Positions 19,331 to 28,660 of a stretch of DNA of 64,000 bases are shown here, one piece after another; position 1 is the stretch's first letter; the number at the start of each line of letters is the position of its first letter. A program made the translations under genes and the position numbers. The notes below the pieces were generated by a model. That model did not search any database. It saw nothing but the letters and a program-made list of their open reading frames with translations, and had not been told where the DNA came from. The stretch covers positions 1 through 64,000 of the forward strand of contig NZ_VFES01000005.1 in assembly GCF_007858185.1 (NCBI RefSeq), given 5' to 3'. This DNA comes from Pseudomonas grimontii. Its GTDB lineage: Bacteria > Pseudomonadota > Gammaproteobacteria > Pseudomonadales > Pseudomonadaceae.

Positions 19331-21133
19331 TTACCGCATGTCCTCGAACCCGAAAATTCCTCGGCGAGCAATCATCAGCGTCACCACGCCTGAATAGCGC
19401 TGTGGAACACCGTTATGGTTGACTTCCCAATAGACTTTTACGATGCGATTGAGGTTATCCAATACATATTTTCCCGGCACTTTGATTCGTGCGTCACCCG
19501 GCCTCGAAATATGCATCAGCATGACAATGCGGTTACCTGGGCCGAACCAATGCAAACGAACATGCTGACCAACCGGCGGGTTAGGGAGGGTGACCCAAAC
19601 GCCATCCGGTACCAGGTCCGGATCAAGGTGATGGCCGACAACCTTGTCGACTACCGGAGCGACCATGGCCTCCCAAGGTTTCCCCAATAGCAGGCTTTTG
19701 CGCGCAGACTCACCTATCAGTCGCCCATCAGTACCGTTGACCTCGTAATAGAGTTGCGAAGGGCGGCCCTCAAATCGCTTGATTTGGGCCACTGGCAGTA
19801 TGAACTCAATGACGTCGTGTTCCGGACGTTCACCTGCACTGCGGCTGAAGCGGTATTCCACGGTGCCGTCTGGGTCAGGCAAGAGCCAGACCAATGTGAT
19901 CAGGTCCCTTGGTTGCCAGCTGGCCTGGTAAGGCACGTAGGCTTGTCCATCTTTTCGGACGGGGCGTATTTCCGCGAAGGGCATGGTGTCGATCACATAA
20001 GGCGCTGGCCACTGGACCGATGCCCCTTTGACACTCACATAAGCAGCCTGTGAATGCATTGTCGTGGAACCGACGTATTTGCGCAGCGTGTAATACAACT
20101 TGGCGTGTCCCTGGGCCAGCCCCGCCATAACTGCAGGAGGGATCGGGAAGTCATAGATCGCGTTAATCCTTTCCACTGTGCGTTGTTCGCGGTGCAGGAC
20201 AATGTTTCCTTGAGCATCCGTAGCCTTGAAAAACAGCTCCAGAGTGTCTCTTGTCTCGAAGTAATCTGCTGAAGCAAACACCGATGCGATAACCGGCCTA
20301 CCTGCCAACTTCTCCAGGTCAATGACGCCGGTTTGCGGGTCAACTTCTGCGCTGTAAGGCTCTCTGAGAATATCGCGTTGTGCATACACCAACACCTTGC
20401 TGGCTGCAGACCAGCGTTCAGCCGGGTCAGTAGAGTTCCCGGTATGCCCACGCACCTGCAGCCTCACATTCAGTTCTCTGCCGTCGCGGGCGGCCATGAT
20501 TTTCGCGTAAGGCACCACAATTATGAGTTCCTGGTTAAGGTCTTCCTCGGTGAGTAAATGGGTTTCCTGCTCATCCCCCCAGCACAGCAGGACTCGGTCC
20601 CCTGGAGCCGCGTGGGAGTAGGGCATCAGCGTGATTTCGATATTCTCGCGAGCCCTGGCTTCACTGACGCCGTTAACCACCACATCGTCAGGTAGATAGA
20701 TGACCAGCCCTTGGTGTCCCGGCCTGGAAGGGTCGGGGTCACGGCCACCCGGACGGTCAAGGTCAACTCGCAAGCGCAGGGGGAGGGTAGACGCGCCCGA
20801 TCCATTAATCCGACACACCAGTGGGTCTAGCCATTGAGGCTTGATACTGGCGCCAGGAAGGAGAATTGGCAGCCATTCACACTGGGTATCCGCGGCCATG
20901 ACAAAGGTGTGAGCGACCGGAAGAATAGGGTTGTTGCTGAACAGTTCGAGTAGTTGACCGGGTGACGTGTACGCGCTGGTCCTCACGTAGACGACCTGAG
21001 GCGTTTCGATATTTCTGAGACCCAGGTTGCCGTCTACACCGACATCATCAGCCGCCGCCGGGTGGAGCCTGGGGATGTAAAGGTCGCCCAACTCCGCTGG
21101 GGGTTGGTGGTTATTGGTAATGACTGCGGACAT
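19331..21133 (-). CDS. paralog 2: multidomain beta-sandwich protein of unknown function
   Basis: This 600-residue paralog has the same five-domain layout. Landmarks are RVDLDRPGGRDPDPSRPGHQ followed by GLVIYLPDD, MPYSHAAPGDRVLLCWGD, FKATDAQGN in domain 3, KRFEGRPSQLYYEVNG with GESARKSLLLG closing domain 4, and VGQHVRLHWFGPGNRIVM in domain 5. It is the most divergent of the long leftward copies in domains 1-2. ATG 21133 is chosen because AAGGAG precedes it by about eight bases; the frame opens at 21172. No signal peptide or transmembrane segment. It follows paralog 3 by 57 bases. Confidence 0.85.
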   Translation of the reverse strand: MSAVITNNHQPPAELGDLYIPRLHPAAADDVGVDGNLGLRNIETPQVVYVRTSAYTSPGQLLELFSNNPILPVAHTFVMAADTQCEWLPILLPGASIKPQWLDPLVCRINGSGASTLPLRLRVDLDRPGGRDPDPSRPGHQGLVIYLPDDVVVNGVSEARARENIEITLMPYSHAAPGDRVLLCWGDEQETHLLTEEDLNQELIIVVPYAKIMAARDGRELNVRLQVRGHTGNSTDPAERWSAASKVLVYAQRDILREPYSAEVDPQTGVIDLEKLAGRPVIASVFASADYFETRDTLELFFKATDAQGNIVLHREQRTVERINAIYDFPIPPAVMAGLAQGHAKLYYTLRKYVGSTTMHSQAAYVSVKGASVQWPAPYVIDTMPFAEIRPVRKDGQAYVPYQASWQPRDLITLVWLLPDPDGTVEYRFSRSAGERPEHDVIEFILPVAQIKRFEGRPSQLYYEVNGTDGRLIGESARKSLLLGKPWEAMVAPVVDKVVGHHLDPDLVPDGVWVTLPNPPVGQHVRLHWFGPGNRIVMLMHISRPGDARIKVPGKYVLDNLNRIVKVYWEVNHNGVPQRYSGVVTLMIARRGIFGFEDMR

Positions 21134-21190
21134 GGCAGCGACTCCTTTTTGTAAATCAACGGGGGAAGACAACGAAAGGCAAAGCTCGGG

Positions 21191-23410
21191 TTAGATACGC
21201 CTGAAGCGGATGTCGTCAATTTCGTAGTCGTTGCCAACAGGTGATGCTTGATGGCTGTTGATAAAAAGTTCAATTTGAGAGCTAGTGGCGGTCAATGTTC
21301 CTTTGAGTTCCCGCCAGGTCCCTAGGTTAGTAATTAAAGTTGGGTTGGTAAGTTGGCCGTAATTTGAACTGAGTGAAAGTGATGGTATTTCGCTTGTGCC
21401 CCAAAATCTTCTGGCTTTCAAGCTGAATTCGTACCGATGGCCCTGAATTATGTTGCTGAAGCGCTGACTGAACAGCACGCCGCTATTATTGCTGCTGGTG
21501 TTGGTCCAGTTATGGAATACAGTATTTCCGTTATAAATCCTGAACTGGATGTCACGGCCGTTATTGAGGGCGGGGCCTGACACCCAGCCATTCAAGTTGC
21601 TGTTGTCGAAGTTAGTAATATGGTCGCGTCCCGGGCGAATATATAATACAAAAAATGGTGAAAATCGTCTGGGCACGCCCGCCCTGGCCAAGCTGTACTT
21701 AATCCTGACCGACCCGTTCAGGTTTTCGCTGACGAAGCGACGTTCGATTGGTATGAGCAGGGCTTTTCCTTGTTGGGTGGGACTCACAGTGACCTGCACG
21801 CGCGTACTCACGTTATTGCCTTCCCAATCCAGTGTTATTACGTCATTTTGGAGGCTGTCAATAGGCGGGATAGTCACTGTTATGTGGGTGCCAATATCCT
21901 CCGGGATCAGATAGTTTCCCCAGCGCGCGTCAACCTCAACTGGAGGCAATGTTCTCGCATACTGGCCTACTATTAAAAATAGACGCTGTGACGAGCGATG
22001 AGGCAGGAGGTCGATACGTTCGTAATACACATCAACTGGTAGGGTATTAAAACGTCTTACTTGCGCACTCGGAACAGTAAATGAAAGTTCCTTATTGCCC
22101 GGGATAGGCCCCAGGAAAAACTCTTCAGTAAAATTGACCGAGTGGGCAGCCCACACAATTCGAATTTTTGTGGCCGAAGTCCAACCGTCCTGTGCACGAT
22201 ACTTCATTGTGGCATTTGAATTGGGATTCAATTCTCCGCCTGGAGCTTCTACGATGCTAGGCGCGGGCCACTCAATGACGTCACCATTAACCCTGATACG
22301 TACTTTTCTTGAGGGCAGCCATTTATTGTCTCTGGCCTTGAAGAGGTTGTAGTACATGATCGCAACACCACCGGCTATTGCTTTGACCATTTCGTTCGGT
22401 ACATTGAAGTCTTCGATGAAGTTTGTAATATTGACATCTCTCTGCTCACTATGAAAGAAAGGCACGTTTTGAATATCTCGGCCCTCCCATTCAAAAGCAA
22501 TTTTATCTTTGGGCTCGAAAAAGTCATTGTCGATAAATATCTGGACGATTTGTGCCGCATTCCCCAACTCGTCAAGTTCAACAGTTTCCCCGGCCTGCTT
22601 AAGGAACGGTGGTCGTGGCCGCAAGAGCCCGAGGTTGACTTCTACTCGCTGTATCTCCGACCAGTTCGATTTGGAATTGGGGTCGGCAGGATAGTTACCG
22701 GCGACATCCTTGATTTGCATGGCCACCGGCATGTTCACATAGTGGGGGTTCTGCTTGATGATCTCGGGGGGAATGAGCATTTCAAATGAACGTCGCACCT
22801 CACTGGCCTTCACAATGTGCTCGAGGATAGTCGCGCCCCAGTCGATGCGGCAGGTATCCCACTCGGCCATGTTTTCCCAAGGGTGGATTTCGAGCACTAC
22901 ACCCCGTTCCGCCCTGGCCATATCCACGTGGCTGCCCGCTTCCAGGTCGGGAGGTAAAAAAAATACCAGGCCTTGGTTACCCTCGGTGAACTCGTTCGGG
23001 TCAGGGTAACCGGGGCGATTACGTTTTACCCTGAGCTTCAACGGCTTGGTTTTAGACTGATTGCCGCTGGGGCGTTTGATGAGGCAATAGACTTCAGCCC
23101 ACTCCGGCAGGATCTGCTCTTTGTCCACCATCAGACTGAAAAACCGGTTACCGAGGTTCTCTGGTTGAATGATGAAATAGTCCACAGGTGCTTCGGGATT
23201 GTTCCAAATCAGGTAGATCTCGGTGTCCAAAACAATCTCCGGGAACGTCAGGAGCAGCACCTCCAGGTTATGTTCGACATGCCGGGCGCCAAGTGCACCG
23301 TCAGACTCCGTATCCCCTTCAAGGGGGGGCTCGACACCGCTGATCAAGACCGGGCCCAGGTCGTAATCATTGAGGGGCGCGCGCGGTTTTTTTGGGGTTT
23401 TACGGGACAT
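21191..23410 (-). CDS. paralog 3: beta-sandwich protein with C-terminal CBM-like domain
   Basis: This 739-residue paralog closely resembles paralog 1 through domains 1-5 (PWENMAEWDTCRIDWG, KIAFEWEGRD, RRFNTLPVDVYYERID). A further domain of about 140 residues follows, from ITNFDNSNLNGW to DYEIDDIRFRRI. That opening and closing pattern is typical of CBM4/9/22-like carbohydrate-binding jelly rolls, so glycan binding is plausible but unproven. The DNA of this C-terminal domain (about 21190-21620) is visibly more AT-rich than the rest of the gene, suggesting domain acquisition. GGAGG precedes the start. It lies 51 bases after paralog 4. Confidence 0.85.
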   Translation of the reverse strand: MSRKTPKKPRAPLNDYDLGPVLISGVEPPLEGDTESDGALGARHVEHNLEVLLLTFPEIVLDTEIYLIWNNPEAPVDYFIIQPENLGNRFFSLMVDKEQILPEWAEVYCLIKRPSGNQSKTKPLKLRVKRNRPGYPDPNEFTEGNQGLVFFLPPDLEAGSHVDMARAERGVVLEIHPWENMAEWDTCRIDWGATILEHIVKASEVRRSFEMLIPPEIIKQNPHYVNMPVAMQIKDVAGNYPADPNSKSNWSEIQRVEVNLGLLRPRPPFLKQAGETVELDELGNAAQIVQIFIDNDFFEPKDKIAFEWEGRDIQNVPFFHSEQRDVNITNFIEDFNVPNEMVKAIAGGVAIMYYNLFKARDNKWLPSRKVRIRVNGDVIEWPAPSIVEAPGGELNPNSNATMKYRAQDGWTSATKIRIVWAAHSVNFTEEFFLGPIPGNKELSFTVPSAQVRRFNTLPVDVYYERIDLLPHRSSQRLFLIVGQYARTLPPVEVDARWGNYLIPEDIGTHITVTIPPIDSLQNDVITLDWEGNNVSTRVQVTVSPTQQGKALLIPIERRFVSENLNGSVRIKYSLARAGVPRRFSPFFVLYIRPGRDHITNFDNSNLNGWVSGPALNNGRDIQFRIYNGNTVFHNWTNTSSNNSGVLFSQRFSNIIQGHRYEFSLKARRFWGTSEIPSLSLSSNYGQLTNPTLITNLGTWRELKGTLTATSSQIELFINSHQASPVGNDYEIDDIRFRRI

Positions 23411-23461
23411 GGTCTGACCTCCAGGAGGGCGGTGTTGCTCATAAAAACCGCAGCAGGCTCA

Positions 23462-24946
23462 TCACCTGCCGCCCGGTGCTCCAATCTGTACTTCCTGGCG
23501 TAACGATTCGTTGAGTGATGTGCTGCGCGCCAGAATATTTTCGGGTTCATACACGTAATAGAGTTCAGGGGTGGTGCGGTTGAACCTCAAGAGCGCTGCA
23601 TGTGGAATCAGACGCCTGATCGGCACCCCCTCAGGCACCTGCCCTACGGTGAACAGGTCGTCGTAGAGGATGAGGTCATGGCTACCCGGTATCACGTAAC
23701 GCAAGAGCAACATGATCTTGTCAGTGGGCCTGCGCCATGCGTACCAGGGAATCTCGACGGCGGCGCCACCCGTGGGGATAGGGTTGACGACATGGGAGGG
23801 GTACCGCACAAAAAAAGGTGGCAACAGTCGGATGATCACGTCCTGAACGGCGGCAGATGCAATTTTTGAGTAACCCACGACATCGCGCCCTTGTAACAAG
23901 ATAAAACTGATCTCCACTTTGCCACCGGCAACGGCGCGCACTTTGTCATTGGGCACGAAGAAGTCATGGGGCCTGCCGGCCGCTTCTATCGGGATGTATT
24001 GCTCATGCAATACCACGCCCCCTAGCTTCGGGTAGCCCCGGTAAGTCACAAAATACGTGTAGCCGACAGGGCCCTCCCACGGATACGTAAATAACTGCAT
24101 ATGCAAAGGCTCGCCGCTAAGCGACTCAAGGTCGATCAAACCTGGAAAGTTCTGCGTCGCGAAGATAGGCGCGGCAAGATTGGCACTGCCCACGTCTACC
24201 AGCACGGGGATATTGCGTGAGCGGGGGACGGATGCGTTGCGCACCGTGTCGACTACCTGGAAGCTCACCAAGCGATTGCTGCCGTTACCGATCGAGATAA
24301 TCTGATCGCGGTTGAGTTTTATCTCGGTCGTCAGGCCTACACCGGCCACCAACTGAGAGGGAGCAAAAAAGCTACCAACCTGGCATTCAATGCGATCCAA
24401 CCGATGCATATTCGGGTAAGGCTCAAAGGTTAGGGTTACGCCTCGCCCGGCCTGAATTTCCCGGATCTCTGTATCGGATATTGAGAAGTTCAATTCCGAA
24501 TGACCAGGGTCAACATGGCTTTGATCATCGCCGCCTGGGAGGGTTCGTTTGACCAGCAGCGTCAACGGATAAGAGAGATCATTGGACGAGCCGCCGCCAT
24601 AAAACACCCTGTAGCCCAGTATCAGATCTCCGTCGGGAAGGTCACTGTCTGAAATAGCAAAAGAGAAGCTATTACGTTCTTCCTCTCCGGGCTCCAGGAT
24701 TTTCTCCGCAAGGACCTTCATCCCCACTATCGCAAGCACCTGGATTTTGTCCCTGGGACTGGCCAGCCAATTCTTATCTACCGTCACGGTCAGGCCTTTG
24801 GTCAGCAGCCAGAGAGGCACACCACCGTCATAGCCCGCAAACGCCGGGGACATGCCAGGAACCCTCAGCGTGTCAAGAAATTTGGGTTTGATCGGGGACG
24901 CCTTTTTTCTTTTGGTGGGGGCCGGCTTGCTGTTTTTGGTAGGCAT
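23462..24946 (-). CDS. paralog 4: short-form beta-sandwich protein of unknown function
   Basis: This 494-residue protein has a Lys/Pro-rich N terminus and four beta-sandwich domains. It forms a subfamily with paralog 5: both have GYDGG(V/I)P(L/A)WL near residue 35, VDPGHSELNFSIS, EPYPNMHRLDRIECQ, and close with FNRTTPELYYVYEPEN and SLNESLRQEVQIG. That closing motif links the subfamily to all other paralogs. There is no signal peptide and no CBM-like tail. ATG 24946 has GGAG seven bases upstream. It is first in the leftward run of four genes; the dyad at 25036-25051 lies 90 bases upstream. Confidence 0.85.
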   Translation of the reverse strand: MPTKNSKPAPTKRKKASPIKPKFLDTLRVPGMSPAFAGYDGGVPLWLLTKGLTVTVDKNWLASPRDKIQVLAIVGMKVLAEKILEPGEEERNSFSFAISDSDLPDGDLILGYRVFYGGGSSNDLSYPLTLLVKRTLPGGDDQSHVDPGHSELNFSISDTEIREIQAGRGVTLTFEPYPNMHRLDRIECQVGSFFAPSQLVAGVGLTTEIKLNRDQIISIGNGSNRLVSFQVVDTVRNASVPRSRNIPVLVDVGSANLAAPIFATQNFPGLIDLESLSGEPLHMQLFTYPWEGPVGYTYFVTYRGYPKLGGVVLHEQYIPIEAAGRPHDFFVPNDKVRAVAGGKVEISFILLQGRDVVGYSKIASAAVQDVIIRLLPPFFVRYPSHVVNPIPTGGAAVEIPWYAWRRPTDKIMLLLRYVIPGSHDLILYDDLFTVGQVPEGVPIRRLIPHAALLRFNRTTPELYYVYEPENILARSTSLNESLRQEVQIGAPGGR

Positions 24947-25035
24947 GGCTTTCTCCAGGTAGAAAGTTGTCACGCTTCACAGGAAATGTTCCTGCGCTTG
25001 GGGGTATCAAACACCGTTAAGCAAGGGCTTGACTA

Positions 25036-25051
25036 CTGTCATAATTGACAG
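25036..25051 (-). promoter_or_regulatory. lux-box-like dyad upstream of paralog 4
   Basis: CTGTCATAATTGACAG is a perfect inverted repeat (CTGTCA-N4-TGACAG) 90 bases before the paralog 4 start. Read on the minus strand it is ACCTGTCAATTATGACAGTA, which fits CT-N12-AG, the layout of las/rhl-type boxes. About 30 bases downstream the minus strand reads GGTGTTTGATACC, a candidate -10 region shared with the other three sites. The binding protein is unknown. Confidence 0.65.
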
Positions 25052-25085
25052 GTTGCGACAGGCGGTCTGCGTGCAAATCCAGCGA

Positions 25086-26543
25086 TCAGGAACCTTGCAG
25101 GATTTGCACTCGACGGCGCAGCGACTCGTTTAAATCCACGGAGCGAGCCCTGATGGAGGCGGACTCGGATTCGTACACGAAATACAGATCGGGGGCATAC
25201 CCCACGAACGGTTCCATATCCGTACCGTTGAGCGCCCACTGAATCGGCTGCCCGTCGGACCAGAACGTCCCCACCGGTTTCGTTACGCTAAAGAGGATGA
25301 TTTCGTTGAGCGACTTCACGTAACGCAGGATCAACGTGAGGGTGTCCGTAGGTTTTCGCCAGTCGTACCAGGGAATATTCACGACCATGGATTTTTCTAT
25401 GATGGCAATGTCTTCTGGGTGTTTTTCGAAATAAGGTGCCTCCAGTCGAACGACCGACCCGACGACTTCAGCGAAGGTCTTCTTCGAAATTTGGGTGACC
25501 AGATCGTCTGCGCGGATCAACTCATAGCTGATCTCCACCCAACCACCGGCCGCAGCACGGACTTTGCTGTAGGGCACTTCGTGATAAGTCGCGGTGCCGG
25601 CTCGGGTGATCGTTTCGATTCGTCGATGCACCACCTCACCCCCTAGTGGTGGGTAGGCCTTGAAGGTGATGACATACCAATCGCCCGTTCGCCCGATGGT
25701 CGCAGGGGAGTACATGCCAATCCTCAAATTGGCGCCTGAAAGCCTTTCGATGTCGATATAACCCGGTTGATCTTCAGACTGGATGAACGGGCCATCACGT
25801 TGTGCGCTGTCAAGTGCCACCAATATTCTGGTGCTCTTGGACCTTGGTGTTGAGGCGTTACCGACGAGGTCGACAATGTAGAACCCCACCAGTAAACCAT
25901 CACTATCACCGCCTTTAGTAATCTGGGCGTGATTAATGACGATAAGGGTTGCCTGGCCGACGCCTGCCACTTGTTGAACGATGGTCAGGCTGCCACATTG
26001 GAAGTAGATGCGGTCCCTGGGATGCATGTTCGGGTAAGGCTGGATAATTACGCTGACCCCTTTAGCCGCGTCGGGCGGATAAACCTCCAGGGTCGAGAGT
26101 GCGTACTTGAGTTCCGAGTGACCCGGTTCGAATTGATCCGTATCTTCACCCGCGGGCAGATCGGTTTTTACCAGCACGCTCAGGGGGTAGGAGGCCTCGT
26201 AGTCATCGTCGCTGCCTTTATAGTTCACCACGTAACCCAGGCGTTGCTCTCCCTGCATCAGTTTTTCTCGTGGAATGGAAAAGAAATAGCTGTTGTTGTG
26301 TTCTTCTCCGGCCTGCACCTGCTTGAAAGCCAAGAACGTCATGTCAGGCATCAAGACGATGCTGATGATATCGCCACGACTTGCAAACCAACTGTTGTCC
26401 ACTCGGACCGTCAGGCCGGATCTCATCAGCCAGGCGGGAATCCCTCCGTCGTAACCATGGACGTTGTTGGTCATACCTGGGATCGACAGGCGAGGAAGCT
26501 GATTGGGCTGCCCTGGGGAGGTCTTGGCGCCATCAGAGCTCAT
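25086..26543 (-). CDS. paralog 5: short-form beta-sandwich protein of unknown function
   Basis: This 485-residue four-domain protein pairs with paralog 4 (GYDGGIPAWLMRSGLTVRVD, FEPGHSELKYALS, QPYPNMHPRDRIYFQCGS, PDLYFVYESE, SLDLNESLRR-like end). No signal peptide, membrane segment or catalytic motif is visible. ATG 26543 is preferred, with GAGGAG about ten bases before it; the frame opens at 26621. It has its own dyad at 26646-26661, and another dyad separates it from paralog 4, so it may be a single-gene unit or may read through. It is divergent from paralog 6. Confidence 0.85.
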   Translation of the reverse strand: MSSDGAKTSPGQPNQLPRLSIPGMTNNVHGYDGGIPAWLMRSGLTVRVDNSWFASRGDIISIVLMPDMTFLAFKQVQAGEEHNNSYFFSIPREKLMQGEQRLGYVVNYKGSDDDYEASYPLSVLVKTDLPAGEDTDQFEPGHSELKYALSTLEVYPPDAAKGVSVIIQPYPNMHPRDRIYFQCGSLTIVQQVAGVGQATLIVINHAQITKGGDSDGLLVGFYIVDLVGNASTPRSKSTRILVALDSAQRDGPFIQSEDQPGYIDIERLSGANLRIGMYSPATIGRTGDWYVITFKAYPPLGGEVVHRRIETITRAGTATYHEVPYSKVRAAAGGWVEISYELIRADDLVTQISKKTFAEVVGSVVRLEAPYFEKHPEDIAIIEKSMVVNIPWYDWRKPTDTLTLILRYVKSLNEIILFSVTKPVGTFWSDGQPIQWALNGTDMEPFVGYAPDLYFVYESESASIRARSVDLNESLRRRVQILQGS

Positions 26544-26645
26544 GCTCTTTTTCTCCTCAACAAGTCCTTGAACGTGGGCGTTTACCGCTGATAAAGGTTT
26601 AGGTGTCTGAGTCGGTATCAAATACCAAGGTTTTCGTGCTGGCTA

Positions 26646-26661
26646 CTGTCAGAATTCACAG
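26646..26661 (-). promoter_or_regulatory. lux-box-like dyad upstream of paralog 5
   Basis: CTGTCAGAATTCACAG lies 103 bases before paralog 5; on the minus strand the 20-mer is ACCTGTGAATTCTGACAGTA. A -10-like GGTATTTGATACC follows at the same distance as at the paralog 4 site. Together with the site at 26736-26751 it forms a 28-base inverted pair (26641-26668 against 26730-26757, one mismatch), so the divergent promoters carry mirrored copies of one element. Confidence 0.65.
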
Positions 26662-26679
26662 GTAGCGATAGACGGTCAC

Positions 26680-28660
26680 ATGTATTTTCGGTGCCACCTC
26701 GACATTAAGTCCATCGCGCTACCACTGGTCGCTACCTGTTAATTCTGACAGTAGCCAACATTCACTGGCCGGGTGTCTGATTTCCTTCAAGCTCATGCCC
26801 AACGCGCATGGCGAAGCCGAGGAAACCCGCATGGTCAAGCGTCGCGCGCGCCGTCCCAGTCCGCTCTCCTATCTGCCGCCGGTGGACATTCCGCTGATGC
26901 AACCGCCGATTGCGGGAGATGTTGAGAACGCCGACGGGGGGATTGGGGTGTCGCATACCTTGCGGCCGCTGGTGGTGCATATCGACAGGCCCGCAAACAC
27001 ACCCGAGGGAACGTTCTTCGAGCTTTTCTGGGGGCCTGGCAATCCGGTTGCGTTCAACCTGATCCGTGAAGGTGACCAGAACCTGACCCGCATCCCCTTC
27101 ACCGTGCCCTTCGACAGTATTCGCGAACCCTGGGCGGGTCCGGTGTACGTCATGGTTATTCGGTGCGACGAAGACGATTCCCAAACCAAACCCTTGCGTT
27201 TACGGGTAAACCTGCAGCATCCGGGCGGACAAGACCCCAACCCCGCACCCGGAAACCAACGCCTGGTGTTTGAGTTGCCGGACGATGTGAGGCTTGGCGG
27301 GGTCAGCGCTGATCGGGCCAAGCAGGGCGTGGAGGTGCTTATCAGGCATTGGCTGAACATGGCCGCCTATGACCTGCTCATTCTGGTTTGGGGCTCGGTG
27401 CGAATTGAGCGGTTGATCCAGCCCGGTGAAGTAGGCCGGGACATCAAGTGCATGCTGGACGAGGACGCGATCAAGGAAGCCGGGGACAGCGATTTGCTGC
27501 CGGTTGCGTTCCAGGTCCGCGGGCCGACCGGCAATTACCCCGATCCCTGGGCACCCTGGTCGACCACCTCGCTGGTGTCGGTCTACCTGGCGACCGACCG
27601 CCTGGATGCGCCTTGGGTACAGACACCTGAGACCGACCGCGAAATCGATCTCGAAAAACTGGGCACTCGGGACGTGCAAATCGGCATGACTGTCGGGAGC
27701 ACCGATGCTCGCGTGTACAGCCATATTTTTCTGTACTGGAACGGGGTAAATGCCCAGGGCAGTTCGGTTTCCTACTTTGAAGATCGGCAAGTGGCAGGCG
27801 CCAAAGGCTATTTTTTTAATATCGACAATGCCCTGGTAACCGCGATCGCCCAAGGCAGCGCCGTGGTGTATTACGAGTTGAAAGGCGATGGCTTACCTGA
27901 CAAGCGCTCGCATAACCGTTACATCACGGTGATTGGCGAGATCATCACATGGCCTGCACCGACAGTGGACCAGGCCATGGAGGGGGATCTGGACCCAGGC
28001 TTGCCGCTGATTACCATCCGCTTCCCGGCGCAGACCAGTTGGGCCAGCACCGACAGGGTGCAAGTGACCATCCTCGCCAGCGACGTCGACGGCACTGTCG
28101 ATTATACGGCAGGTCGGTTAGTGGGCCAGATCGCACCCGGCGGACAAGTGGCGTTCGACGTGCCGGGTACTGAGCTCAAACGTTTTGACGGACGTGCTAT
28201 CGAGGTGTTCTACAGCGTGACCCGTGGCAACGAACGACCTCAGGAGTCCTTGCGCCGGGTGTACCAGGTACAGATACCGCATGAGTTGCCTGTTCCCAAG
28301 CTGATCCAGGCCACGGGTTCAGGTACTTTGGTGAACCTGGCACCAATGAATGCGCAGGACGGCGCCACGGTAGAGGTGCGTTTTTTGATGTACACCACTG
28401 ACAGCATCAAGATCACGATGACGGGGACTGCGGGCGCTGGCTCGCCGGTCATTGCCGCCAAGCCCGGGTCGACCAGTGGCGTGGTGACGTTTGATATTCC
28501 CAAGGAAGCGATAGCAGCCAATATCGGCAATACCAACAAGACGTTTACCCTCAAATACGAGGTGACCAATGGGGATGTTGTTCGGCCCTCGGTGGTATTG
28601 AAGGTGACGGTGACGCCGATACCTGCCAGTGAGTTGGCAAAGACGCTGATCCGAATTAAT
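26680..28660 (+). repeat. segmental duplication, copy A (promoter plus 5' two thirds of paralog 6)
   Basis: Sequence from ATGTATTTTCGGTG at 26680 is repeated with scattered substitutions 2851 bases downstream at 29531, without visible indels, until about 28660/31511. Weaker identity continues to about 28815/31666. It includes the regulatory dyad, leader and the first six hundred codons. Confidence 0.92.
26736..26751 (+). promoter_or_regulatory. lux-box-like dyad upstream of paralog 6
   Basis: CTGTTAATTCTGACAG (20-mer ACCTGTTAATTCTGACAGTA) ends 80 bases before the paralog 6 start. A -10-like GGTGTCTGATTTCC follows about 30 bases from the dyad centre, where a LuxR-type activator bound at -42 would need it. 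The sequence is nearly identical to the sites at 26646, 29587 and 25036. Confidence 0.65.

Noticed and set aside
26641..26757. 28-base inverted repeats as ends of a small mobile element or as a terminator
   Set aside because: Only 117 bases are enclosed, no genes converge here, and the same element occurs singly upstream of paralogs 4 and 7. Mirrored promoter sites explain it better.
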